Assembly (NCBI GenBank): GCA_014237395.1
Contig: JABZFP010000037.1
Location: 18,649 to 82,648 of the forward strand
Reading direction: 5' to 3'
Origin: Desulfobacteraceae bacterium
GTDB taxonomy: Bacteria > Desulfobacterota > Desulfobacteria > Desulfobacterales > UBA5852
DNA length: 64,000 nt
In this document: positions 1 to 8,838 of the stretch, in pieces
Numbering within the stretch: position 1 is the first letter of the stretch
Layout: each line of letters opens with the position of its first letter
Made by a program: the position numbers and the translations under genes
The notes under the pieces: model-generated
Databases searched by the model: none
Seen by the model: only the letters and a program-made list of their open reading frames with translations
What the model was told of the DNA's origin: nothing

Positions 1-1286
1 AAAATTTTCCATGCAACGTCGTCTGCATCCCTGGTATCGGATATGCGGGCAAAGGCGATCTCACACAAAATGCCGGCCAGATTGCCGATCAGATCCTTCG
101 TGCGGTTGAGCGGCACTTCGACGGCCCCTGTGACCTCCTCCACATTCATAATCCGCTTCTGGCCAAGAACCCTTTGTTGCCGGAAATCCTTCAAGCACTC
201 CAACTCGCCGGTCTCAACCTGTTTCTACAGGTTCACGATTTCGCCGAAGACGGCCGCCCAGGTGCTTTTTACAAACAAACCGCCTATCCGCAAAACTGCC
301 ATTATGGGGTGATCAATCTAAGGGATTACCAAATTCTCATGAGCGCCGGGCTCCTGCCCGAGGGCCTGCATTACCTGCCCAATTGTGTGCGCCCCTTCGA
401 TGATGCATCGGACGCCCCGACGAGGTCCTATGGCCTCTATCCGGTGCGCGCCATACGGCGCAAAAACATCGGAGAAGCCATTCTCCTTTCACTTTTTCTC
501 CCCGGCAAAGACGCGCTCTATATCACCCAGCCGCCCAACAGCGCGGTGGATTTTCCCAGCTACAACCACTGGCGGTCCTATGTCGCCTGTCACAACCTGC
601 CGGTGCACTTCGAGATGGGAAAAGGCCGTAACTTCCATGATCTGGTTTCGGGTGCCAAGTGGGTTCTGACCACCAGCATTGCGGAAGGGTTCGGGTTCGC
701 CTTTCTTGAACCCTGGACGGCCGGGAAGCGATTGACAGGACGGCATCTGCCGCAAGTTTGTCAGGATTTTGCAAACCATGGCATCCATTTGGAACATTTG
801 TACCAAGGCATCCTGATACCGCAGAACTGGCTTGGGCGCCAACGGCTCCATGATCGCTTCCACGCCTGCCTTGACGCCAATCAGCGTGCATTCGCCCCCT
901 TGTGGCCCGACAGTTGGATGACAGTGTTTCTGCATCAGCTGGAACAGGCAGAAACCATCGACTTTGGTATGCTGGATGAAGGGTTTCAGACCACCATCAT
1001 CGATATGGTTCGGCAATTTCCAGCCCGGCGCAAGGCCCTTCTCGAGGGCAATCCTTTTCTTAATACCCTGTTTTCAATTGAAAATACATCCGATTTGACC
1101 GTAATGAACCGTGAGCGTGTGTTAGCGCATTATCCTCTCGGCCGCTATCGCGCCAAACTGCTCGAGACCTATGCCCGTATCTTGAAAAAACCGGTGCAAC
1201 AGGCCATCGAACGCCGGGTGCTACTCGCCGGTTTTTTAAGTTTCGGTAATTTCAGTCTGTTGAAATGGGGTCCTTTTCATGCATGA
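1..1286 (+). CDS. Glycosyltransferase (GT4-like), 5' end outside window
   Basis: The reading frame is open from base 3, so the gene begins upstream of the window; the first internal ATG at 174 is not the true start. About 427 residues are visible. Near the middle is EGFGFAFLE, which fits the E-x7-E signature of retaining GT-B (GT4) glycosyltransferases, within an 'S-x-x-EGFG...LEPW-x-x-GK' context. No signal peptide or membrane segment is visible in the part present. Its last 8 bases overlap the HAD hydrolase start, so the two are probably co-translated and may act in one sugar pathway. Donor and acceptor cannot be predicted. Confidence 0.7.
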   Translation, partial: NFPCNVVCIPGIGYAGKGDLTQNAGQIADQILRAVERHFDGPCDLLHIHNPLLAKNPLLPEILQALQLAGLNLFLQVHDFAEDGRPGAFYKQTAYPQNCHYGVINLRDYQILMSAGLLPEGLHYLPNCVRPFDDASDAPTRSYGLYPVRAIRRKNIGEAILLSLFLPGKDALYITQPPNSAVDFPSYNHWRSYVACHNLPVHFEMGKGRNFHDLVSGAKWVLTTSIAEGFGFAFLEPWTAGKRLTGRHLPQVCQDFANHGIHLEHLYQGILIPQNWLGRQRLHDRFHACLDANQRAFAPLWPDSWMTVFLHQLEQAETIDFGMLDEGFQTTIIDMVRQFPARRKALLEGNPFLNTLFSIENTSDLTVMNRERVLAHYPLGRYRAKLLETYARILKKPVQQAIERRVLLAGFLSFGNFSLLKWGPFHA

Positions 1287-2118
1287 TTCCAGTTTTCGGC
1301 ATCTTATCCACTATCTTGCCCCCATACCCAGTCGGTATCCTGCCGGCGGAAGACTGAACAAACCCATACGGGCGGCCATATTCGATATTTACGGAACCCT
1401 TTTCATCAGCGGCGCCGGTGGTATCGGTACACCCAAAACGGATGTGCCACTTGTCTCAGGGCTTGACGATGTCTTGCGTCAATATGGCATCGCTGCGTCA
1501 CCGGATCGAATTTCAAAACGGTTGGTTCAATCGATCCAGGCCACGCACCACATTAAAAAAGAAAGGGGAATTCCCTATCCGGAAATCGAAATCGATGCGA
1601 TTTGGCAGGACATCCTCAAGTGGCCGGATCGCAATCGCATTCGCGACTTTGCCATTGCATACGAATGGACGGTCAATCCAGCTTTTCCAATGCCCGGCCT
1701 GGATGACACGCTTCGCACGCTCCGGCACCGGGGCCTGAAGATGGGGATCATCTCCAACGCCCAGTTTTTTACCCCCCTCCTTTTTGAATGGTTTTTGGGC
1801 GCCCCCCCGGCCCATCTTGGGTTTGATGATGACCTGACGCTCTATTCCTTCCGGCACGGAGAAGCCAAACCCTCCCACAGCCTTTTTGAGATTTGTGCGA
1901 GTCGTCTCCTTGGTTTGGGATTTCCCCCGGAATCCGTTGTTTATATCGGCAATGACATGCTGAACGATATCGTACCGGCGGCCAACGCCGGGTGGCAGAC
2001 GGCACTGTTTGCCGGTGACCGCCGATCCCTGCGATTGCGTCGAAACCGGGAAGAATGCCTGAAACGGCAACCTGACCTTGTGATAACGGATTTAAGACAA
2101 TTGCTCGATTGGATCTGA
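1279..2118 (+). CDS. HAD-superfamily hydrolase
   Basis: 279 aa. HAD motif I is FDIYGTLF (nucleophile Asp followed by x-Tyr-Gly-Thr, the form seen in the haloacid-dehalogenase-like subgroup). Motif II is IISNAQ, and the C-terminal motif is YIGNDMLNDIVPAANAGW, which supplies the acidic Mg2+ ligands. The start ATG overlaps the end of the preceding glycosyltransferase by 8 bases, implying translational coupling. Phosphatase activity on a sugar phosphate would suit the neighbour, but that is inference; the substrate is unknown. Confidence 0.8.
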   Translation: MHDSSFRHLIHYLAPIPSRYPAGGRLNKPIRAAIFDIYGTLFISGAGGIGTPKTDVPLVSGLDDVLRQYGIAASPDRISKRLVQSIQATHHIKKERGIPYPEIEIDAIWQDILKWPDRNRIRDFAIAYEWTVNPAFPMPGLDDTLRTLRHRGLKMGIISNAQFFTPLLFEWFLGAPPAHLGFDDDLTLYSFRHGEAKPSHSLFEICASRLLGLGFPPESVVYIGNDMLNDIVPAANAGWQTALFAGDRRSLRLRRNREECLKRQPDLVITDLRQLLDWI

Positions 2119-2458
2119 TGGTTGGCATTGCCGAATTCCTTTCCAAGGGCATCATATGAGCGTACCGCATCGAGGATGATGATCAATTGGCGGATTTTAG
2201 CTTTATTTACTTGCAAAACATGCCGGGTGGGCTATATATTTCCGAATTAATTTCAAAACCGGTCGCTGATTTCGGAACGTTCAGGAACCATACGGTATTT
2301 AAAGTGATTACATCATGTTGACATATGAAGAATGGCTCACGCTTTCCCGACGCAGCCCGAATTCTATCGTTAATGCCACTTCTGGTGACGCCCACCTGAA
2401 TATGGCCTCCGGGCAAACACGAGGGCCGCGCATCGAACCACAATCCACCAAACGATAA
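2119..2458 (+). other. Intergenic region with a doubtful 47-codon ORF
   Basis: 340 bases between the HAD gene and the CNNM gene. An ATG at 2315 opens a 47-codon frame ending in TAA at 2456-2458, directly abutting and in the same frame as the CNNM start. It has no clear ribosome-binding site or recognisable motif, so I do not call it a gene. No convincing promoter or terminator was seen. Confidence 0.3.
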
Positions 2459-3676
2459 ATGCTTACTCAAATCGCGATTCTGATCATTTTGCTGTTTCTT
2501 TCCGGTTTTTTTTCTTCTGCTGAAACGGCGCTTTTTTCCATCAGCCAAACGAAAGCACGCCATCTGGCCAAAAGCGGCGGCCACGCCGGCACTCTGATAA
2601 GCCGGATGAAAGAGGATCCCCACCGCCTCCTGACAACCATTCTGATTGGCAACAATGTGGTCAATGTCGGGGCGGCATCCCTGGCGACATCCCTGGCCAT
2701 CGGTACGTTTCCCGGCTATGCGGTAGGAATTGCCACCGGCATCATGACGTTCCTGATTCTGGTATTCGGCGAGGTTTTTCCCAAATCGATCGCCACCCGC
2801 AATAATATCCTCATTGCCCGCATCGCCATTTATCCGATTTACTGGCTCTCGATCCTGTTTTTTCCAGTGCTGATTTTTCTGAACTTCATTCCGTATTTAA
2901 CCGGCAAGATAAAAAAATCGCCCCGGGTAACCGAAGAGGAACTCATGACGATTGTCGAAGCGGTTGAAGAAGAGGGACAGATCAAAGAGGAAGAAAAGGA
3001 ACTGATTCACAACATCTTTGAATTCGACGATACCAATGCCTCCGAAATTATGACGCCTCGCGGCGACATGTTTGTCATTGATGCCGACGAGCCCCTGGAT
3101 TTGAAAGCCATCCTGGCTTCAGGCTACACCCGTATTCCAGTATTCAAAGACGACATCGATCATATTATCGGCATCATCAATCTCAAGGACCTTTACTACA
3201 ACTCCGTTACGTCTGATCAACCGATCGATGTCTATAAAATCATGCGGCCGCCCTATTTTGTGCCGGAACACAAAAAACTCGACAAATTGCTCCAGCAGTT
3301 TAAAAAGCGGCGCAATCACATGGCGGTCGTTGTGGACGAACACGGCGGTGTATCCGGTTTGATTACCCTCGAAGACGCCCTGGAAGAAATTGTGGGGGAT
3401 ATATCGGACGAGACCGATAAAGAGGAACAGCACATCATCAATACCCAACCCAAGGAATGGGTGGTGCTGGGAAAAACGGATATCGACGAAGTCAATCACG
3501 AGATTCCCATGAAAATTCCCGATTCCAAGGAATATGATACGTTTTCAGGTTATATCCTATATAAAATCGGACGCATTCCCCAGGAAAAAGAAGAAATTAT
3601 CATCGATGATTTTCGCATCACGGTAAAAGAGGTGGACGGCGTCCGCATCAAAAAATATATTCTTCGCCAGGTGTGA
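2459..3676 (+). CDS. CNNM/CBS-pair transporter-associated protein (hemolysin family)
   Basis: 405 aa. The N-terminal DUF21/CNNM membrane domain (about residues 1-150, with FFSSAETALFS near residue 17 and several hydrophobic helices) is followed by a tandem CBS pair (about 195-320, entered through 'IMTPRGDMFVIDAD') and a C-terminal CorC_HlyC domain (about 330-400). This order is that of the CorB/CorC-like family linked to Mg2+/Co2+ efflux; the ion specificity here is inferred. An in-frame TAA lies immediately before the ATG, so no upstream start is possible. It converges with efp. Confidence 0.88.
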   Translation: MLTQIAILIILLFLSGFFSSAETALFSISQTKARHLAKSGGHAGTLISRMKEDPHRLLTTILIGNNVVNVGAASLATSLAIGTFPGYAVGIATGIMTFLILVFGEVFPKSIATRNNILIARIAIYPIYWLSILFFPVLIFLNFIPYLTGKIKKSPRVTEEELMTIVEAVEEEGQIKEEEKELIHNIFEFDDTNASEIMTPRGDMFVIDADEPLDLKAILASGYTRIPVFKDDIDHIIGIINLKDLYYNSVTSDQPIDVYKIMRPPYFVPEHKKLDKLLQQFKKRRNHMAVVVDEHGGVSGLITLEDALEEIVGDISDETDKEEQHIINTQPKEWVVLGKTDIDEVNHEIPMKIPDSKEYDTFSGYILYKIGRIPQEKEEIIIDDFRITVKEVDGVRIKKYILRQV

Positions 3677-3820
3677 TGAATTCTATCCTCATTGCCACGG
3701 GGGCATCTTTGGCACATTCACACCGGCCGGTTACCGCCAAGCGCCGCCACCCCCTCCAAACGCCTTTCCGAACCGGGCTGCCATCACCCATCGGGCGAAA
3801 AGACCTTTTAGAGATCGCTT

Positions 3821-4384
3821 CTACTCTTTGACCCGCTCTACATATTGCCCCGTTCGTGTGTCGATGCGGATTTTTTCTCCCTCCTCGACAAAAGGCGGTA
3901 CCTGCAGTTCGTAGCCGGTTTCCAGCGTTGCCGGTTTGGTGTCGCCCGAGGCGGTATCCCCTTTTACCCATGGATCCGCTTTCACGATGCGCAGGTCGAT
4001 AAAAATCGGCAACGTCAATCCAATCGGGCGCCCGTTAAACAACAATACGCTGCAAACCGTATTCTCCTTGATCAGCGCCTGCGCCTCGCCGACCTGGTCT
4101 CCGGAAAGAAATTCCTGATCGTAGGTGGTGGTGTTCATGAAACAATAATTTTCGCCATCCTGGTATAGATATTCCATTTCCACTTCTTCCAGGCGGGCCG
4201 GTTCTAACTTGTCTCCGGAACGATAGGTCTTGTCGAACTGGGTACCGGTGACCATGTTTTTCAGTTTGCATTTATAGAGCGCCTGGCCTTTGCCCGGCTT
4301 GACGAATTCAAATTGGGTAATGATGTAGGGATCGCCGTCGATCTCAATTTTCAGGCCCTTTTTCAGTGATCCAGCGTCTATCAT
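3821..4384 (-). CDS. efp: Elongation factor P
   Basis: 187 aa. It relieves ribosome stalling at polyproline stretches. It shows the three-domain EF-P layout; the domain I loop reads KPGKGQA with the modifiable-position lysine at residue 32, and the C-terminal domain includes 'TGYELQVPPFVEEGEKIRIDT'. The start is the ATG preceded by GGAGG (rc of 4388-4400); a longer frame upstream lacks support. The loop lysine suggests lysine-type modification, but no epmA/epmB-type gene is in the window. The TrpF-like gene lies upstream with a gap of about 50 bp, so they may be cotranscribed. Confidence 0.95.
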   Translation of the reverse strand: MIDAGSLKKGLKIEIDGDPYIITQFEFVKPGKGQALYKCKLKNMVTGTQFDKTYRSGDKLEPARLEEVEMEYLYQDGENYCFMNTTTYDQEFLSGDQVGEAQALIKENTVCSVLLFNGRPIGLTLPIFIDLRIVKADPWVKGDTASGDTKPATLETGYELQVPPFVEEGEKIRIDTRTGQYVERVKE

Positions 4385-4437
4385 GGTGGTTCCTCCGTTG
4401 GTAACCCCGGGTCGGGGTCGCCTCACACAAGTGTTTT

Positions 4438-5280
4438 TTATGAATGCCTGCGACCCGCACGGGCGTCGGTATCGCGGGTGTCCGGGAGCGACGCGGCCGC
4501 CCGCCGGGTTTCTTCAACAAAACGCTTCAGGCGTTCCATATCTTTTTTAAATCGAATGGGTCGCCCCTGATGGTCCAGGCGATTGGTGCCGGTACAACTG
4601 TCGACGCCGGCCGGTTTGACAAAGCGAATGCCCTCGTAAACATTTTCCGGCGACAGCCCGCCGGCCAAAATGACCGGTATGGGCGATCGCTCCACCAGTT
4701 CCCTGGCCGTTTCCCAGTGGCACGTTTGGCCGGTGATGCCAACGAACCCTTCAACGGGCTGTGGTGAAAGATTGCCGCCGGTGGATAAAACCGTATCGGT
4801 CAGAAAGTAGTCACTGACCCCCTCAAACATCTCGGCTATCGGCAGGGTGCTCATGTCAGCATTCGACGCAGGACGTCCGATCGGAATGGACCGCATGATC
4901 GCAAGGCCCGGGTATCGCCTACGAATTTCTCGCTGCAGGGTTATCAAGCGCTGACAAAGCTGGATACCCGTGGATCCCAGTGACAGCATTTCACAAAAAT
5001 GAACGATGTCCGGGCGGTAATAATCCAGCGTCTCGAATACGGTCTCGGGATTGTTGAACAGCGGTATCAGTGAGCTTTTTTTGCCACATTTTTGCACCAT
5101 CCGCACGGTTTCACAAAGGACGGGCTGCTGCCATTCCGCCGCTGACAACACCACGCTCCCGACATGATCAATCCCGAGTGCGCAAATCGGTGCCACGTCA
5201 CCAGGGTTCTGAATTTCGTAAATCTGTGTAATCACGTGTGCGGACTTCCCCGTCGGAGCGCTGCAGAAAAGCAGTGTCAT
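4438..5280 (-). CDS. TrpF-like (phosphoribosylanthranilate isomerase-related) TIM-barrel protein
   Basis: 280 aa. The C-terminal half has TrpF/phosphate-binding barrel signatures: 'PVILAGGLSPENVYEGI', then 'GVDSCTGTN' where TrpF has a 'GvDxsSGvE' segment; 'ALGIDHVGSVV' near residue 35 matches the TrpF 'GAdxlGfvF' strand. The N-terminal KICG motif with TrpF's catalytic cysteine is absent (TQIYEIQNP stands there), while an Asp in FLTDT could match the second catalytic residue. It is therefore probably not a conventional tryptophan enzyme, and no other trp gene is nearby. Function unknown. Start: ATG with only a weak ribosome-binding site. Confidence 0.65.
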   Translation of the reverse strand: MTLLFCSAPTGKSAHVITQIYEIQNPGDVAPICALGIDHVGSVVLSAAEWQQPVLCETVRMVQKCGKKSSLIPLFNNPETVFETLDYYRPDIVHFCEMLSLGSTGIQLCQRLITLQREIRRRYPGLAIMRSIPIGRPASNADMSTLPIAEMFEGVSDYFLTDTVLSTGGNLSPQPVEGFVGITGQTCHWETARELVERSPIPVILAGGLSPENVYEGIRFVKPAGVDSCTGTNRLDHQGRPIRFKKDMERLKRFVEETRRAAASLPDTRDTDARAGRRHS

Positions 5281-5427
5281 GCGATCGAAAGGTCATCGTG
5301 GGGCGCGCTCGGACGGCCGCAACCCTATAATTCGGTTGACTTTTGGAGCGGTCTCTAACATATTCAGCCTGAATTCGCAAACCGGTCAAACACCCCTTAT
5401 CCGGTTGCCGACATGCCCCAACCCGAT

Positions 5428-5453
5428 GGCGCCTCGCTGAAGCGCCTTTTTTT
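5428..5453 (+). terminator. Hairpin plus T7 just upstream of guaA
   Basis: GGCGC (5428-5432) pairs with GCGCC (5442-5446) across a 9-nt loop and is followed by seven T (5447-5453). This has the shape of a short intrinsic terminator. It ends 10 bases before the guaA start codon, directly against the Shine-Dalgarno sequence, so it could work as an attenuator in the guaA leader or terminate upstream transcripts. No purine riboswitch core was recognised. Confidence 0.5.
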
Positions 5454-5463
5454 AGAGGTAGAC

Positions 5464-6993
5464 ATGATCCTGATCATTGATTTCGGTTCCCAGTTCAATC
5501 AACTTATTGCCCGACGCGTGCGGGAGTGCCGGGTGTACTGCCAGATCGAACCGCCCACGATCACCTGCGAACAGGTCAAGGCCCTGAATCCCGAGGGTAT
5601 TATCCTGTCCGGCGGCCCCTCCAGCATTTATGAGCCGCGCAGCCCGAAAATCGATCCCGCCATCCTCGAGCTCGGCATACCCGTTCTGGGGATCTGCTAC
5701 GGTTTGCAATACATGGTTCACGTATTGGGAGGGACCGTTGCCCGCTCCGCCAAAAGAGAATACGGCTTTGCCGAATTCACCCTAAAAAAAGACGATGGCC
5801 TTTTCACCGGCCTTTCCGCCCAGACCACCTGCTGGATGAGTCACGGGGACGCCATCACCAAACTGCCGAAGGGCTTTCAGATTACTGGTTCGACGGAGAA
5901 TACACGCATTGCCGCGGCCAGCGATCCCCGTCGTAAACTCTTCGGGTTGCAGTTCCACCCGGAAGTCGAACACACGCCCCGTGGCAAAAAGATGATCCGC
6001 AATTTTCTATCGGATATTTGCGGTTGTCGCATGTCCTGGAACATGACGTCTTTTGCCAATCAGACCATCGCGGAAATTCGCAACCGCGTCGGCGACAAAA
6101 AAGTTATTCTGGGGCTGAGTGGCGGTGTCGATTCCTCGGTAGCCGCCCTCCTGATCCATCGGGCCATCGGGAAAAACCTGACCTGTATTTTCGTGGACAA
6201 CGGTTTGCTGCGAAAAGATGAGGCACAGAAACTAAAAGCCGTTTTCAAGCAGAATCTCGATATCAACATCCGATTTGTAAAAGCCTCCGGCCATTTTCTC
6301 AAAGCCCTCAAAGACGTTCGGGACCCCGAGCGTAAACGAAAAATCATCGGCAAGATCTTTATGGATGTGTTTGACGCTGAAGCCAAAAAAATAAAAAATG
6401 CCGAATTTCTGGCGCAGGGAACGCTGTACCCCGACATCATTGAATCCCAGAGCGCCTTTGGCGGTCCCACATCGGTCATCAAATCTCACCACAACGTGGG
6501 CGGGCTGCCTAAAAAAATGAAACTCAAGCTGGTTGAACCGTTGAAATTTCTCTTCAAGGACGAAGTCCGCAAACTGGGCAAAACCTTAGGCCTGCCGGAA
6601 GAAATGAACTGGCGCCAGCCCTTCCCGGGGCCCGGCCTGGCGATCCGCATTATCGGGGCCGTCACCCCGAAACGCTTGAAAATTTTACGGGAAGTGGATG
6701 ATCTTCTGATGGCGGAAATCAAAGCGGCCGGCTACTATAAAAAACTCTGGCAATCCTTTGCCGTGTTGCTGCCCCTTAAAAGTGTAGGCGTTATGGGAGA
6801 CAAACGGACCTATGAGAACATCGTTGCCATTCGGGCCGTCACCAGCAAAGATGCCATGACGGCGGATTGGGCCCGGCTGCCGCACAAATTACTCAACCGC
6901 ATATCCAACCGCATCATCAACGAGGTCGATGGGGTCAACCGGGTCGTTTACGATATCAGCTCCAAACCGCCCGGCACCATCGAGTGGGAATAG
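5464..6993 (+). CDS. guaA: GMP synthase (glutamine-hydrolysing)
   Basis: 509 aa. Converts XMP to GMP using glutamine and ATP in purine synthesis. The class I amidotransferase domain has the nucleophile C78 (GICYG) and H165/E167 (FHPE). The ATP-pyrophosphatase P-loop SGGVDSS is at 219-225, and the dimerisation domain ends with the typical 'PPGTIEWE'. Length is close to the family's usual ~515-525. The start is the ATG with AGAGG 5 nt upstream; a longer frame starting at 5413 would run through the leader hairpin and is less likely. Confidence 0.97.
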   Translation: MILIIDFGSQFNQLIARRVRECRVYCQIEPPTITCEQVKALNPEGIILSGGPSSIYEPRSPKIDPAILELGIPVLGICYGLQYMVHVLGGTVARSAKREYGFAEFTLKKDDGLFTGLSAQTTCWMSHGDAITKLPKGFQITGSTENTRIAAASDPRRKLFGLQFHPEVEHTPRGKKMIRNFLSDICGCRMSWNMTSFANQTIAEIRNRVGDKKVILGLSGGVDSSVAALLIHRAIGKNLTCIFVDNGLLRKDEAQKLKAVFKQNLDINIRFVKASGHFLKALKDVRDPERKRKIIGKIFMDVFDAEAKKIKNAEFLAQGTLYPDIIESQSAFGGPTSVIKSHHNVGGLPKKMKLKLVEPLKFLFKDEVRKLGKTLGLPEEMNWRQPFPGPGLAIRIIGAVTPKRLKILREVDDLLMAEIKAAGYYKKLWQSFAVLLPLKSVGVMGDKRTYENIVAIRAVTSKDAMTADWARLPHKLLNRISNRIINEVDGVNRVVYDISSKPPGTIEWE

Positions 6994-6996
6994 ACC

Positions 6997-7845
6997 ATGA
7001 GCAATAAAGATACCGACAGTTTTCGATTGGGAACCTTCGAGGATTCGAAGGAGATCCTGCCAACCGAAGACAACGAGATTGTCGACCTGCAGATCAAGGC
7101 ATTGAACCGGCGTTTCCGATGGCTCCTGGTCGTCTTGATCCTAGTCGTCGGCGGGTTGTTTGCCGCCGGTTATATTGATCTGAAAAATCGGTTTTCAGTT
7201 CAAAAAACCAGCGGCATTCGTGAAATTCACAACATTTCCGCCATTCTTGAGGATCGCCTGAACGAATTGCAGAAGCGCCTGGACGACGTTGATACAACGA
7301 TAGCGAAAGAAACGGCCGCGTTGGACCAAAAAACCGTCGTCCTGCAAAAAGATTTGGCCGCCCTCCGACAACGGTTGGAAGCACTTGATTTGTCCGGTGC
7401 CGTAAAGAAGGAACAACAGGCCTTTCTGCAAACGGTGCGGAAAGATCTTGAACCGCTGGATAAAAAAATGGCCGCCATCCAGTCCGATTTGGCAGGCGTC
7501 GAAAAAAAGCTGTCGGCCCAAGTGGCGCCGCTCGCCACGGGACTGACGCAGAATACACAAGCCATCGAAACACTCCGAGCGCGCTTTGGTCCGGCTTCGG
7601 GCGAATTGGTGAACAAGGACCAGATGGATCTCGAACTGCTCAAGATCAAGAAAGCCTATCGCCAAAATTTGGCAGCTGAAATTTCCGGGCTGGAAAAGCA
7701 GATCAGGCTTCTGGTCGAGCGGCTGGAACGGCTTGAAATCTCACCGCCCGCCAGCACCTCGCGGCAGACGCCCTCCGGTACGCCCCAAACCGGATCGAAT
7801 GCACCCGCCGGGAATGCCGGCATACAGGAGCAGAATCTTCCCTGA
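6997..7845 (+). CDS. Single-pass membrane protein with coiled coil, unknown function
   Basis: 282 aa. A charged cytoplasmic N-terminus (1-40) is followed by one hydrophobic helix (about 41-62, LLVVLILVVGGLFAAGY) and then a long heptad-like, Leu/Lys/Glu/Gln-rich region (about 75-250) predicted to form a coiled coil. The tail is rich in Pro, Ser and Thr. It sits 3 bp after guaA and directly abuts larB, so the three form one plus-strand unit. No family recognised; a periplasmic or scaffolding role is only a guess. Confidence 0.7.
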   Translation: MSNKDTDSFRLGTFEDSKEILPTEDNEIVDLQIKALNRRFRWLLVVLILVVGGLFAAGYIDLKNRFSVQKTSGIREIHNISAILEDRLNELQKRLDDVDTTIAKETAALDQKTVVLQKDLAALRQRLEALDLSGAVKKEQQAFLQTVRKDLEPLDKKMAAIQSDLAGVEKKLSAQVAPLATGLTQNTQAIETLRARFGPASGELVNKDQMDLELLKIKKAYRQNLAAEISGLEKQIRLLVERLERLEISPPASTSRQTPSGTPQTGSNAPAGNAGIQEQNLP

Positions 7846-8595
7846 ATGGACCGTGACCATCTCAACACGCTGTTAAACGCCGTTGCCCGTCATCAATTGT
7901 CCGTGGACGAGGCGACCGAGCAGTTGTCACGCCTGAGCTACGAAGATGTTTCGTTTGCGCACATCGATCACCATCGCTCCCTGCGCAAAGGCTTCCCGGA
8001 AGTCATTTATGGGGAGGGCAAAACCGTTCAGCAGATCATCACGCTTTTAGAACGCATGATGGGGCAGGAAAGCGTGGTGTTGGCCACACGGATTTCGCCC
8101 GAAAAAGCGAAACCGATCATGCGCGCGATCCCCGATTGCCACTATGACGAAGACGCCCGCATGATCACGTGGGGGCAGCCGTCATCCAAAACCGCGGTGC
8201 GGGGTGCCATCCTGGTCGTTTCGGCGGGCACATCCGATATTCCGGTGGCACGCGAAGCCATCCTTACCGCGGAAGCGATGGGAAACCCCGTCCGTTCGAT
8301 TTTCGATGTCGGTGTTGCCGGCCTGCACCGGCTGCTGGCCCATCGGGAGGCCCTTGAAACCGCTTCCGTGCTGGTTGTCGTGGCGGGTATGGAGGGTGCC
8401 CTGCCAAGTGTCGTCGGCGGCATGGTCAACCGCCCGGTTATCGCCGTGCCGACCAGCGTGGGCTATGGTACCAGCCTGGGGGGACTTGCCGCCCTGCTGT
8501 CCATGTTAAACAGCTGCAGTTCCAATGTCGCCGTGGTCAACATCGATAACGGTTTTGGCGCCGGTTACATGGCCGCTATGATCAATCGCCAATAA
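7846..8595 (+). CDS. larB: Nickel-pincer cofactor biosynthesis protein LarB
   Basis: 249 aa. LarB carboxylates the pyridinium ring of nicotinic acid adenine dinucleotide and cleaves the phosphoanhydride, the first step toward the nickel-pincer nucleotide cofactor. The C-terminal half (about 115-249) is PurE/AIR-carboxylase-like, with GTSDIPVA, 'GMEGALPSVVGG' and 'PTSVGYG'; the N-terminal ~110 residues match the LarB-specific region. Length is typical. Its ATG directly follows the preceding TGA. larC, larE and larA are not in the window, so the pathway partners must lie elsewhere if the cofactor is made. Confidence 0.9.
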   Translation: MDRDHLNTLLNAVARHQLSVDEATEQLSRLSYEDVSFAHIDHHRSLRKGFPEVIYGEGKTVQQIITLLERMMGQESVVLATRISPEKAKPIMRAIPDCHYDEDARMITWGQPSSKTAVRGAILVVSAGTSDIPVAREAILTAEAMGNPVRSIFDVGVAGLHRLLAHREALETASVLVVVAGMEGALPSVVGGMVNRPVIAVPTSVGYGTSLGGLAALLSMLNSCSSNVAVVNIDNGFGAGYMAAMINRQ

Positions 8596-8631
8596 CCCGA
8601 TATCCATCCGCACCAATCGCGCCAGCGGCCT

Positions 8632-8838
8632 TCAGGCGGGATCCTCTTCAGCGACCATCCTCCGATGGTCAAAATAGCGGACAACGGCTGCCGTGTAGGC
8701 ACGACGCAACGCGACGACCTCATTGCGGCAGAGCGGGTTGTCGCCAATCGCGTTTAATCTTCTGACAATGTCGGCCATCCCCGTCTCGGATGACCCTGCC
8801 ATGGTTTCCAGTGCCGGTCCGGCCGTATGTTTCATCAT
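8632..8838 (-). CDS. Small hypothetical protein coupled to fliY
   Basis: 68 aa, mostly helical in character, with no Cys cluster or membrane segment. Its ATG overlaps the TGA of the upstream fliY-like gene as ATGA (8835-8838), the usual mark of translational coupling, which is the main reason to accept it. It would be the last gene of the fliY transcript and converges with larB. I do not recognise a family; a role with the flagellar switch is inferred only from position. Confidence 0.5.
   Translation of the reverse strand: MMKHTAGPALETMAGSSETGMADIVRRLNAIGDNPLCRNEVVALRRAYTAAVVRYFDHRRMVAEEDPA

Noticed and set aside
2315..2458. 47-codon frame abutting the CNNM gene
   Set aside because: No ribosome-binding site, no motif and arginine/threonine-rich random-like composition.
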